A stretch of 11,954 nt of DNA from an uncultured Oscillospiraceae bacterium (lineage in GTDB: Bacteria; Bacillota; Clostridia; Oscillospirales; Oscillospiraceae): the NCBI GenBank assembly GCA_934630985.1, contig CAKTXO010000040.1:1-11954 (forward strand). Direction: 5' to 3'. Of this stretch, positions 1 to 6,265 are shown in pieces. The number at the start of each line of letters is the position of its first letter. Positions within the stretch are counted from its first letter, which is position 1. A program made the translations under genes and the position numbers. The notes beneath the pieces were generated by a model. The model was not told where the DNA came from. It made no database searches and saw nothing but the letters and a program-made list of their open reading frames with translations.

Positions 1-1223
1 GCCTTCACCAAATCCAGGGCGTCCGACACCGCCCCGGTCTCGTAGCAGGAGTGCATAGCCAGCTGGGGCAGTCCGATGTCCGCCGTGGGAATGCTCACAT
101 GACCCAGAGAAATCCGACCCAGGGTGGAGCCGCCGGGGATATCCGCCCGGTTGCAGTAGGTCTGAACCTTGACCTGCGCCTTCCGGCAGACCTTCCGGAA
201 CAGGGCGGCGGAAACGCCGTCGGTGCAGTAGCTCAGAGCCGCGTTGTACTTGAGCACAATGCCCTCCCCCATCACCGGGGCGTTGGCGGGGTCTGCCAAT
301 TCCGGGTGGTTGGGATGGACGGCGTGCGCGTTGTCCGCGGAAATCAGGAAGGACTGGGCCAGAAGCCGATTCAGATCCCATTCCATACTCCGGCAGATTC
401 TGCCCAGAGTGTCCTCCAGGAAGGTGGAGCCTGCCCCCTGGACGGAGCCGGAGCCTACCTCCTCGCTGTCAAATACGCACAGCACCGGAATTTGTGCCGG
501 GTCAAAGTCCGCATTCAGGAAGCCCTGGGTACAGCCCCAGGCGCATTCCAGATCGTCCAGAGCCGCGGAGGACAGGTATTCCTCCCCCGCCCCCCAGACG
601 GAAGCCTTCTGCCGGACGTACAGGTACAGATCGTGACCCAGAATTTTTCCTCCGGCCTGTTCCTCCAGAAGCGTCTGAAGCTTTCCGGCGTTCTCCTTGC
701 CGCCGGTGAGGGGCAGGGTGTCCACCGCCGGATTCCACTTGTAGCCGTCGTTGACCTGGCGGTTCATGTGAATGGCAACGTTGGGAATCAGCAGCAAGTC
801 CCGGTCGATATCCACCAGCCTGGTTTCAATGCCGCTGTCCGTCTCCACCGCCACCCGGCCGGCTACGGACAGAGGCCGATCCAGCCAGGTGAAGAGCAGC
901 TGACCGCCGTAACGCTCCACCGCCATCCGGTTGTAAGTGCCGGTGAGCTCAAAATTCTCCTTGACCTTGAAGCAGGGACGGTCGGCGTGGCTGGCGCTCA
1001 TGAGGAAGCCTCTGGGGGCTTCCTCCGGAATCCGGAAGGCGATCAGCGCGGAACCGCCCCGATTCACATAGTACTTCCCTCCGCTCCGGAGCTGCCAATT
1101 CCGGTACTCGGGAAGGCTCTCATAGCCGGCCGCTTCCAGCTGCTCCCGCAGCCGAGCCTGGGCATGGTAAACGCTGTGGGACGCGTCCAGAAACGCGCAT
1201 AAATCATTGATCCGATTTTCCAA
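1..1223 (-). CDS. M18 family aminopeptidase, C-terminus off the window edge
   Basis: A cytosolic zinc metallo-aminopeptidase of the M18 (aspartyl aminopeptidase, DNPEP/ApeB-like) family, expected to release N-terminal residues, often acidic ones, from peptides. 407 codons are visible; family members are about 430 residues, so only the last 20 or so are missing. Metal and catalytic motifs are in order: His79 in SASHADRP, Asp223 in SSAALDDL, Glu254-Glu255 in FDSEEVGS, Asp297 in SADNAHAVHPNHPE, and His391 in LPQLAMHS. The GSTLGRI segment is also typical. I chose a TTG start at 1223 because AAAGGAGG lies 7 bases upstream of it and no ATG is similarly placed; the protein then begins MENRINDLCAFLDASHSVYH. 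It is divergent from spo0A and has its own promoter at 1271-1299. All key residues seem intact, so it should be active. Substrate preference cannot be read from sequence. Confidence 0.93.
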   Translation of the reverse strand, partial: MENRINDLCAFLDASHSVYHAQARLREQLEAAGYESLPEYRNWQLRSGGKYYVNRGGSALIAFRIPEEAPRGFLMSASHADRPCFKVKENFELTGTYNRMAVERYGGQLLFTWLDRPLSVAGRVAVETDSGIETRLVDIDRDLLLIPNVAIHMNRQVNDGYKWNPAVDTLPLTGGKENAGKLQTLLEEQAGGKILGHDLYLYVRQKASVWGAGEEYLSSAALDDLECAWGCTQGFLNADFDPAQIPVLCVFDSEEVGSGSVQGAGSTFLEDTLGRICRSMEWDLNRLLAQSFLISADNAHAVHPNHPELADPANAPVMGEGIVLKYNAALSYCTDGVSAALFRKVCRKAQVKVQTYCNRADIPGGSTLGRISLGHVSIPTADIGLPQLAMHSCYETGAVSDALDLVK

Positions 1224-1270
1224 TTCGGGTCCTCCTTTGCTCTTTTCCGGTCAATACCGGCTTTTTTCTT

Positions 1271-1299
1271 ATTTTACACCAGAACGGCTTCCCAGTCAA
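1271..1299 (-). promoter_or_regulatory. Sigma-A-type promoter of the M18 aminopeptidase
   Basis: Read on the minus strand: -35 TTGACT (1294-1299), a 17-bp spacer, and -10 TAAAAT (1271-1276). It lies about 50 bases upstream of the TTG start. Between promoter and start there is a small inverted repeat, CCGGT/ACCGG, at 1247-1260 in the untranslated leader. Confidence 0.7.
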
Positions 1300-1372
1300 C
1301 CGGAGAGATTTGACCCGAAAACCGACATTATCCGACCGTTTAGTATCATTTTCAATCTTATCTGTACCGATT

Positions 1373-1389
1373 TGTCGAATTGTGACGAA
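1373..1389 (+). promoter_or_regulatory. Two tandem 0A boxes (Spo0A binding sites) upstream of spo0A
   Basis: TGTCGAA at 1373-1379 and TGACGAA at 1383-1389 both match the 0A-box core TGNCGAA. They point the same way and are 10 bp apart, one helical turn, an arrangement that suits cooperative binding of Spo0A dimers. They lie 20-36 bp upstream of the probable spo0A -35 element, so positive autoregulation is the simple reading. They also lie upstream of the divergent aminopeptidase promoter and could act on it. A one-mismatch copy, TGTCGCA, is at 1443-1449 near the expected transcription start. Confidence 0.7.
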
Positions 1390-1408
1390 CGATTGTTCCA
1401 GATTTATC

Positions 1409-1437
1409 TTGCAAAATGAAATCAGCCATGCTATCCT
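1409..1437 (+). promoter_or_regulatory. Probable vegetative promoter of spo0A
   Basis: TTGCAA (1409-1414), a 17-bp spacer, then TATCCT (1432-1437). This leaves a leader of about 60 bases before the ATG at 1505. I did not find a convincing sigma-H promoter (AGGA/GAAT type) in this gap, unlike the two-promoter arrangement of Bacillus spo0A. Confidence 0.5.
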
Positions 1438-1504
1438 TTAGTTGTCGCACACGGGAAGAACACCGTGTTCTGGGGAGAATTCTACATGATGAGGAGAGGA
1501 AAGT

Positions 1505-2283
1505 ATGGAAAAAACAACTACGGTATTCATTGCCGACAGCGCCGAAGACTTCACCTCCGGGCTGAGTGCCGCCTGCAGCGTGCCGACGGCTTTCATGTTT
1601 TGGGAACTGCCGGCGACGGGGAGCTGGCAATCCGCATGATTGAAGAGAAAAAGCCGGACATTCTGATACTGGATCTGATGCTCCCGAAGAAGGACGGAAT
1701 CGCCGTCCTGAAAGCCATTTCTGCCATGGAGCGCAAGCCCATCGTGCTGGCCACCTCCGTATTCATTACGGAGTACGTCTCAAATGCCGCCGCAAACCTG
1801 GGCGTCCGCTATCTGATGCTCAAACCCTGCGATATGGGGCTTCTGGTGGAGCGGCTGGAGGAAATCCGGGCTGGGGAGAGCCTGCGGTTTCCCGCCTCCC
1901 GGCGGCCGGACAAGAACAGCATCGAGACCATGGTCACAAACATCATCCATGAGATTGGCGTGCCCGCCCACATCAAGGGCTATCAGTATCTGAGGGAAGC
2001 CATCATCATTGCGGTGAACGACATGGATGTGATCAACGCCATCACCAAGGTGCTCTATCCCCAGGTAGCCAAGGCCTTCGGCACTACGCCCAGCCGGGTG
2101 GAGCGGGCCATTCGCCACGCCATTGAGGTCGCCTGGGACAGAGGGGATCTTGACACCTTGCAGCGTTTCTTCGGCTACACCGTGTCGAACACCAAGGGCA
2201 AGCCCACCAACTCCGAGTTCATCGCCCTGATTGCCGACAAGCTCCAATTGCAGCTGAAAAGCGCCGAGGCCGCCCAGTATTGA
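1505..2283 (+). pseudogene. spo0A: Stage 0 sporulation response regulator Spo0A, frameshifted near 1573
   Basis: Spo0A is the phosphorelay response regulator that starts sporulation by binding 0A boxes. The ATG at 1505, 5-12 bases after GGAGAGGAAAG, opens a frame that gives [16 protein letters not shown] and the first helix but stops at 1637-1639 after 44 codons. From C1573 on, another frame gives the rest without interruption to TGA at 2281. Rejoined at 1573 the protein is 259 residues (267 in Bacillus): receiver with phospho-acceptor Asp57 (LILDLMLP), Thr84 and Lys107 (LKPCDM), then the DNA-binding domain with [34 protein letters not shown] and KPTNSEF. A GTG at 1465 opens the second frame without the frameshift, but its N-terminus is not receiver-like and has no good ribosome site. 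Either an assembly error or a true loss-of-function mutation; I cannot tell which. Residue 12 is Ser where Bacillus has the second acidic-pocket Asp. Confidence 0.9.
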
Positions 2284-2294
2284 CCCGAAATACC

Positions 2295-2337
2295 CAAAAA
2301 ATCACAGCCACAAGGAAAAAGTGGCTGTGATTTTTTT
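2295..2337 (+). terminator. Rho-independent terminator of spo0A, probably bidirectional
   Basis: An 11-bp stem, ATCACAGCCAC (2301-2311) with GTGGCTGTGAT (2321-2331), a 9-base A-rich loop and a T run to 2337. The A run before the stem makes it a usable terminator for minus-strand transcripts coming from the RCC1 gene as well. It begins 12 bases after the spo0A stop codon. Confidence 0.9.
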
Positions 2338-2383
2338 GCATATTTCAACTGAGTTTTGATTTTTCCAAAAATCTGAGTTTTCA

Positions 2384-2566
2384 CTCTATTTCGATATGTT
2401 TGATACCATAATCGAGTATCAGGTTAATGAGTTCATTTTGAGAATAAGAATGTGGTATCATGACATCTTCTATGGTAATTGCGCAGCAGAAACGACACCG
2501 AGCGGTGCCTAAAGGTCTTACGGTTTCAGGCCAGCCGTGCACGCATTGGGTGCCGCGGCTCGCGGC
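2384..2566 (-). other. Open stretch downstream of the RCC1 gene, unassigned
   Basis: After the RCC1 gene's TAA (2567-2569), the same minus-strand frame stays open for 61 more codons to TGA at 2381-2383. A strong hairpin, GCCGCG/CGCGGC (2552-2566), follows the TAA directly. The second half of the frame reads MIPHSYSQNELINLILDYGI and ends KHIEIE, which looks protein-like and lies in AT-rich DNA unlike its neighbours. I do not recognise it. It has no good ribosome site. An inverted repeat TGATACCA/TGGTATCA (2401-2408, 2453-2460) lies inside. It may be a gene remnant or a chance open frame. Confidence 0.25.
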
Positions 2567-3649
2567 TTATTCTACGTCGCACTGGCCGTAGCCGTCGCTG
2601 CCGGTGACGACGATGGTACCGTCGGAGCGCATACCCACGGTATGGAAGCGGCCGGCACTGACGGCTACGATGTCCGTCCAGCCGCCTACGTTGCACTGAC
2701 CCATGCCGTTATCTCCGGCGGCAATGACCGTGCCGTCGGCGCGCAGACCTACCAGGTGATTGCTTCCCGCGGCAATGGCGGTGATGTTCTCCCACTCGTC
2801 CACGTCCGCCCGGCCGGAGAAGCTGTCTCCCTTGGCCGTGACGGTACCGTCAGCGCGCAGACCCGCCACAAAGTGATTGCCTGCGCTGATGGCGGTGATA
2901 TCCCTCCAGGTGGAGACCTTGGCCTGCTTGGTGTAGGGATTGCCGGAGCAGACAACCGTACCATCCTTTTTCAAGCCATAGAGGTTGCATTCCCCCACGG
3001 CCACCTGCTTTACCTCCGTCCAGTGGGAAATGTCGCACTGGTGATACTGGTTGCTCCCCGCGGCCACCACCGTGCCCGCGGCGGTGACGGCGGCGATGTT
3101 CTTCTCCCCGGCGGCCACGTCCACAATGTCCGACCAGCCGGAGATCACGCCGTAATTATATTTGTAGGTATTGTCCCCGGCCAGCACCACCTTGCCGTTT
3201 TTCCGGACGCCGATGGTCAGGTTCCAGGCGGCGACCTTCGTCACATTGTGCCACTTTTCCGCCCCGGAATAAGCCCCCACCTTGCCCACGGCGTTCACCG
3301 TGCCATCAGCGGAAATCCAGACGTTGTGGAACTCGCCCGCAGCCAACAGGTCAGCCGGGTTCACCGTCTCCTCAGGCTCCGTTTCGGCGGGCTGAGTCTC
3401 CTCCGGAATGGGCTCCGCCACAGGCTCCGTTTCCAGGGGTGCGGTGGTTTCCGCCTGAGGGAACTCCGTGGGATCCACATAATCCACCGCCGGAGGTTCC
3501 GTTTCCCGAGCCGCCGGGGCTTCTGTCGTGGAAATGGTCTCCTGGGAGGTGGTTTCGGTTTCCGTTTCCATCTGGGCAGCGGCGGGCAGAACGCAGACAT
3601 TCAGCAGCATTGCCAGCAGGCACACCATGGTGATTTTCTTTCTGAGCAT
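2567..3649 (-). CDS. Secreted RCC1-repeat beta-propeller protein with PTE-rich stalk
   Basis: Function unknown; likely an exported surface or secreted protein. From the ATG at 3649 (360 residues): a signal peptide MLRKKITMVCLLAMLLNVCV followed by LPAAA, probably cut near residue 26; a Thr/Glu/Pro-rich low-complexity stretch to about residue 97; then about seven RCC1-type repeats of 36-40 residues to the C-terminus. The repeat pattern is W-x-DI-xx-V-x-AG-xx-H-xx-GL-R-x-DGTV-xx-G, often ending GQCDV. RCC1 repeats build a seven-blade propeller used for protein binding or, in some families, nucleotide exchange; here only binding is a fair inference. I saw no sortase motif, lipobox or C-terminal membrane segment. 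I preferred ATG 3649 over a TTG at 3655 because AAGAAGG is 9 bases before the ATG but only 3 from the TTG. The gene has its own promoter (3743-3770) and is probably monocistronic. Confidence 0.85.
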   Translation of the reverse strand: MLRKKITMVCLLAMLLNVCVLPAAAQMETETETTSQETISTTEAPAARETEPPAVDYVDPTEFPQAETTAPLETEPVAEPIPEETQPAETEPEETVNPADLLAAGEFHNVWISADGTVNAVGKVGAYSGAEKWHNVTKVAAWNLTIGVRKNGKVVLAGDNTYKYNYGVISGWSDIVDVAAGEKNIAAVTAAGTVVAAGSNQYHQCDISHWTEVKQVAVGECNLYGLKKDGTVVCSGNPYTKQAKVSTWRDITAISAGNHFVAGLRADGTVTAKGDSFSGRADVDEWENITAIAAGSNHLVGLRADGTVIAAGDNGMGQCNVGGWTDIVAVSAGRFHTVGMRSDGTIVVTGSDGYGQCDVE

Positions 3650-3742
3650 GGGCAACGACCTTCTTTTTACCGTTTTGTTTCGTTTGTTTCCGGGCTGTAA
3701 CTAATTGTAAATAATTAGATATTTTTACAACATTCCGTAATA

Positions 3743-3770
3743 AGTATACCGCATTCCGTCAAAAAGTCAA
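3743..3770 (-). promoter_or_regulatory. Promoter of the RCC1-repeat gene with flanking direct repeats
   Basis: On the minus strand: -35 TTGACT (3765-3770), 16-bp spacer, -10 TATACT (3743-3748). The octamer ACGGAATG occurs twice in the same orientation (plus-strand CATTCCGT at 3731-3738 and 3752-3759), 21 bp apart, one copy in the spacer and one just downstream of the -10. That placement, two helical turns apart, fits a repressor or regulator site, but no regulator is identified. Confidence 0.65.
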
Positions 3771-3788
3771 TCATTTTGGCAAAGAAAT

Positions 3789-3815
3789 CAGGGGACGATG
3801 CCCCATCGTCCCCTG
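3789..3815 (-). terminator. GC-rich hairpin, possible terminator of the minus-strand lipoprotein gene
   Basis: A perfect 12-bp stem, CAGGGGACGATG (3789-3800) and CATCGTCCCCTG (3804-3815), with a CCC loop. On the minus strand it is followed by ATTTCTTT, a weak T tract. It lies just upstream of the RCC1 promoter and could stop transcripts coming from the lipoprotein gene at 4040. Confidence 0.5.
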
Positions 3816-3820
3816 CAAGT

Positions 3821-3994
3821 TCTGATACTATTTCCTGATTAAAATCTTAATTTTAATCAGGAAGGCATCGCCTGAAGGCGCTGCCTGTTTTGTGATTTAT
3901 AAGGAAAGAAATCACAAAACAAGTCTCATATGAACTCCATGCCCTTCAGGCAATTAAAATCTTTTTTAAAGATTTTAATTGGAGTTCAGTATCA
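3821..3994. repeat. 174-bp imperfect palindromic element, MITE-like
   Basis: The left half and the reverse complement of the right half share, in order: CTGATACT at the ends (3821-3828, 3987-3994), ATTAAAATCTT, ATTTTAAT, GCCTGAAGG, and TGTTTTGTGATTT near the centre (3887-3898 pairs with 3909-3920). Each half also folds alone: TTCCTGATTAAAAT/ATTTTAATCAGGAA (3832-3845, 3850-3863) and AATTAAAATCTTT/AAAGATTTTAATT (3952-3964, 3968-3980), the latter enclosed by TGAACTCC/GGAGTTCA (3931-3938, 3981-3988). No reading frame of note. No clear target duplication beyond a TT on both sides. Together with 3789-3815 it fills most of the 390-bp gap between genes. Confidence 0.7.
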
Positions 3995-4039
3995 GTTGGT
4001 TCTCTGGTATTGGAAGCAAATTGCCGCACCAGTGGCATA

Positions 4040-5944
4040 CTACATTCCAAGATAGGCATCCCGGCGCATGACCGCCGGGGCGCACTTGCGGCAGTAGAAG
4101 CTCTCCCCTACCAGGCTGCTTTCCGACTGGTCGCCGCACCGGGCGCAGCCGGGAATCCGGGTGATTTTATAGTCAAAAATCCAATAGCCGGAGCCTGCGC
4201 TGGTAATGCTGGCCCAGGTGTGCTCGTCGTTGACGTGGGCGGGCACCCGGACGTAATTGTAGATATTGGAGTCCCGAACCCGGACATTTCCGTCCTCGGT
4301 GATCTCCTGGAGGGCGATGTAGTGGCCGCCCCGGGTCCAGTAGCCCTTATGCTGGATGGACACCACCAGATAATGGTTCTCCAGTCCCTCCCAGGCCTTG
4401 GCAGGCTCATAGGTCTTCTCCACCAGGTAGAAGTCCATCACCGGCGGCTCCTTGACGAAAATCATGCCGTCGGTGCCGTTGCGGTGGCTGTAGCCGCCAT
4501 ACCGGCGGCACATCTCCGGCGGTGTCAGCAGCTCATCGGACAGATAGGAGGCAACCATGGCCATGGTGGTAATGCCGCAGCCGTTGGTGCGCAGCTGAAA
4601 GCCGCCGAACATGACCCCGGGATAGTCCTGCTGCAAATACAGGGGGATTTCCGGGAACCGCTCATGGGCAATGTCGGGATACAGAAGGTCAGCGGTGGAA
4701 ACCGCCGTCTTTCCTTCCGGCAGGGCAATCTGGTCATAGGCAAATTCCACGGGATACGCGCTTCGCGCCTGCTCCAGCAGGTCTGCCTCCTGGGCGGCAA
4801 GGGACTCGTCCACCGCCGCTACCTCCGCCTCATCCAGGCGTCCGGAAAAATAGAGAATATGTACACCGTTATCGTCGGTAATGGCCGTGGTGTCGCCGCT
4901 CTTGCGCTCCGGGTCGAAGCACCAGGCATCCAATTCGGCAGGAAGCTCCCCCTTCTTCACCCGGCTGTAGCCGCCGCCGTCCAGGGCAGAGGCTTCGTCC
5001 TGAGAATAGAGGTGCGCCAAGTCCTTGAAAGCCGCCTCGGACTTCTGCTCCGTCTGAGTCAGGGGCTGCAAGCGGGTCTTGGCCTCCTTCCGGAAAGCCG
5101 CCAGGGTCTCTTCGGCGGTTTTTCCGTCGGTTTTCAGGAGAATGTGCTTGATGTTCACCAGGTAATCCCCGTCGGTGCTCTCCGTGTATGCTACCTCCGG
5201 CTGGGACAAGTCATAGGTCAGGGTGGTGAAGTACATGTAGGAGCGGTTCAGAAGCTGAACCATTTCGGTCAGTGCCGCCTGGGTGGTGCCGAAGGCGTCC
5301 TGAGCCATGGCCGCCATGTCGGCAAAGCCCTTCTCCCCTGCCAGAGCTTTCAGGGTGTCCGGCAGGGAATCCAGATAGGCCTGGTGCATGGTGTTGGGGC
5401 TGTAGAAACGGTTGTAGCCGTAGAGGAACCGGGTCGCCGGCATACCGTCCATGTAGGTGGCATACTTTTCCGGGTCGGGCTGATACTCCGGCTCCAGATT
5501 CAGGGGAACCTCCAGGCTCTGCTGATTCAGAGCCGCGGCGGTATGCCAAGCATTCAAAGCCTGCCGGAGGAAATACTGCTGCCAGGAGCCGACAGTGCCC
5601 TCCGCCTCACAGGGCTGGCTGTCCAAAGGCGCGTCAAAATCCGGTGCCGGGGTTTTCCCGGAGGCCTGATACTGGGCTGCCGCCGCCCAATACCAGACGG
5701 CAAGAGCCTCATTGGTCAGCTTGGTGTCCCCGATCTGGGCGATCACCGCCGCCGTGTCCCCCGCCCGGGTGTAGGTTCCCTTGCAGGTCACATTCTCCGG
5801 ATTGCCGTCTGCGGGAACGGTCGCCCCCACCTGAGCGGAGGTGGTCTCCGCAACGCTGCCCCCGTTGCTGCCCCCGTTGCTGCCCGCCGGGGCACAGCCA
5901 CACAACAACAGCACCGCAAGGACTGCCGCTAACATTCTCTTCAC
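4040..5944 (-). CDS. Lipoprotein with PrsA-like foldase (parvulin) and C39-like cysteine peptidase domains
   Basis: 634 residues, predicted to be anchored outside the membrane. Residues 1-17 are a lipoprotein signal, MKRMLAAVLAVLLLCGC, with Cys17 as lipid site, then a Gly/Ser/Asn linker. Residues 66-250 resemble the helical N-domain of PrsA/SurA (AQIGDTKLTNEAL). Residues 262-368 match a parvulin-type prolyl isomerase: VNIKHILLKTDGK, then FKDLAHLYSQDEASALDGGG and GVHILYF. Residues 434-565 match a C39-like (Peptidase_C39_2) papain fold: Gln450, Cys456 in RTNGCGITTMAMVASYL, His541 in GGHYIAL, and Asp558/Asn560 in VRVRDSN. The tail has CARC and CRKC (Cys600, 603, 618, 621), a zinc-ribbon-like knuckle. 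Start: GTG at 5944, with AAAGGGG 8 bases upstream; ATG 5935 is too far from it. It has its own promoter and no operon partner. A role in folding or trimming exported proteins is inference; a peptidoglycan-linked role is an alternative. Confidence 0.85.
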   Translation of the reverse strand: MKRMLAAVLAVLLLCGCAPAGSNGGSNGGSVAETTSAQVGATVPADGNPENVTCKGTYTRAGDTAAVIAQIGDTKLTNEALAVWYWAAAAQYQASGKTPAPDFDAPLDSQPCEAEGTVGSWQQYFLRQALNAWHTAAALNQQSLEVPLNLEPEYQPDPEKYATYMDGMPATRFLYGYNRFYSPNTMHQAYLDSLPDTLKALAGEKGFADMAAMAQDAFGTTQAALTEMVQLLNRSYMYFTTLTYDLSQPEVAYTESTDGDYLVNIKHILLKTDGKTAEETLAAFRKEAKTRLQPLTQTEQKSEAAFKDLAHLYSQDEASALDGGGYSRVKKGELPAELDAWCFDPERKSGDTTAITDDNGVHILYFSGRLDEAEVAAVDESLAAQEADLLEQARSAYPVEFAYDQIALPEGKTAVSTADLLYPDIAHERFPEIPLYLQQDYPGVMFGGFQLRTNGCGITTMAMVASYLSDELLTPPEMCRRYGGYSHRNGTDGMIFVKEPPVMDFYLVEKTYEPAKAWEGLENHYLVVSIQHKGYWTRGGHYIALQEITEDGNVRVRDSNIYNYVRVPAHVNDEHTWASITSAGSGYWIFDYKITRIPGCARCGDQSESSLVGESFYCRKCAPAVMRRDAYLGM

Positions 5945-5977
5945 ACAAAAAACCCCTTTCGGGAAATGATTTGCTAT

Positions 5978-6006
5978 AGTATAGCACAGACCCCCAGGAT
6001 TTTCAA
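5978..6006 (-). promoter_or_regulatory. Promoter of the foldase-peptidase lipoprotein gene
   Basis: On the minus strand: TTGAAA (6001-6006), 17-bp spacer, TATACT (5978-5983), about 34 bases before the GTG start. The -10 sits in a small palindrome, GCTATACTATAGC. Confidence 0.75.
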
Positions 6007-6043
6007 TTGGATGGAACGCAATTTTCCGGATTTTCCCCGCGGC

Positions 6044-6072
6044 TTGACTTTTCCCGGGAACCGTGATAATGT
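6044..6072 (+). promoter_or_regulatory. Possible promoter for yitT, upstream of the inserted element
   Basis: TTGACT (6044-6049), 17-bp spacer, TAATGT (6067-6072). The -35 is good, the -10 mediocre. Transcripts would cross the whole miniature element at 6089-6249 before reaching the yitT start, giving a leader of about 190 bases able to form a long hairpin. Confidence 0.45.
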
Positions 6073-6088
6073 TAAGGGCAGATAATTA

Positions 6089-6249
6089 GGGCCTATCTGA
6101 AAACCGTCAACACGCCCAAACAGCGGGTCTTTTCCACCTGCTGGGCACCATTTTTTCTTGCAATACCCAGAGTATTCCTGCAAAAAAATGGCTTCATCAG
6201 GCGGAAAATCCCTCGCCGTTGGTCATATTTCCAGTTTTCAGATAGACCC
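6089..6249 (+). mobile_element. Miniature inverted-repeat element, copy 1
   Basis: A 161-bp non-autonomous element with terminal inverted repeats GGG(T/C)CTATCTGAAAAC, flanked by TA on both sides (6087-6088 and 6250-6251), as expected for transposases that target TA (IS630 or IS427-group IS5). The interior is itself an imperfect hairpin: CCATTTTTTCTTGCAATAC pairs loosely with GTATTCCTGCAAAAAAATGG around 6170. Compared with copy 2 in reverse complement I count four differences. It ends 16 bases before the yitT ATG, so the insertion has replaced the native leader. An open frame (TTG at 6158) reads out of its right end in phase with yitT. Confidence 0.85.
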
Positions 6250-6265
6250 TAACAGGAGATTCATC

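Noticed and set aside
51..1202. A 383-codon plus-strand open frame opposite the aminopeptidase
   Set aside because: It is the antisense shadow of the M18 gene: low-complexity Gly/Val/His/Gln-rich product, no ribosome site, and the minus strand has all M18 motifs.
1465..1504. GTG at 1465 as the true start of Spo0A
   Set aside because: The N-terminal residues it would add ([17 protein letters not shown]...) do not resemble a receiver domain, and the real first strand (TTVFIAD) is found in the ATG 1505 frame behind a good ribosome site.
4010..5932. A 640-codon plus-strand open frame opposite the lipoprotein gene
   Set aside because: It comes from GC-rich codon bias on the other strand. No known motif, while the minus strand has signal, isomerase and peptidase motifs. 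The same holds for the plus-strand frames opposite the RCC1 gene, malQ, the DUF218 gene and telA.
6158..6265. A longer YitT starting at TTG 6158
   Set aside because: The extra 36 residues are encoded by the inserted element and occur again in copy 2; the ATG at 6266 has its own AGGAGA.
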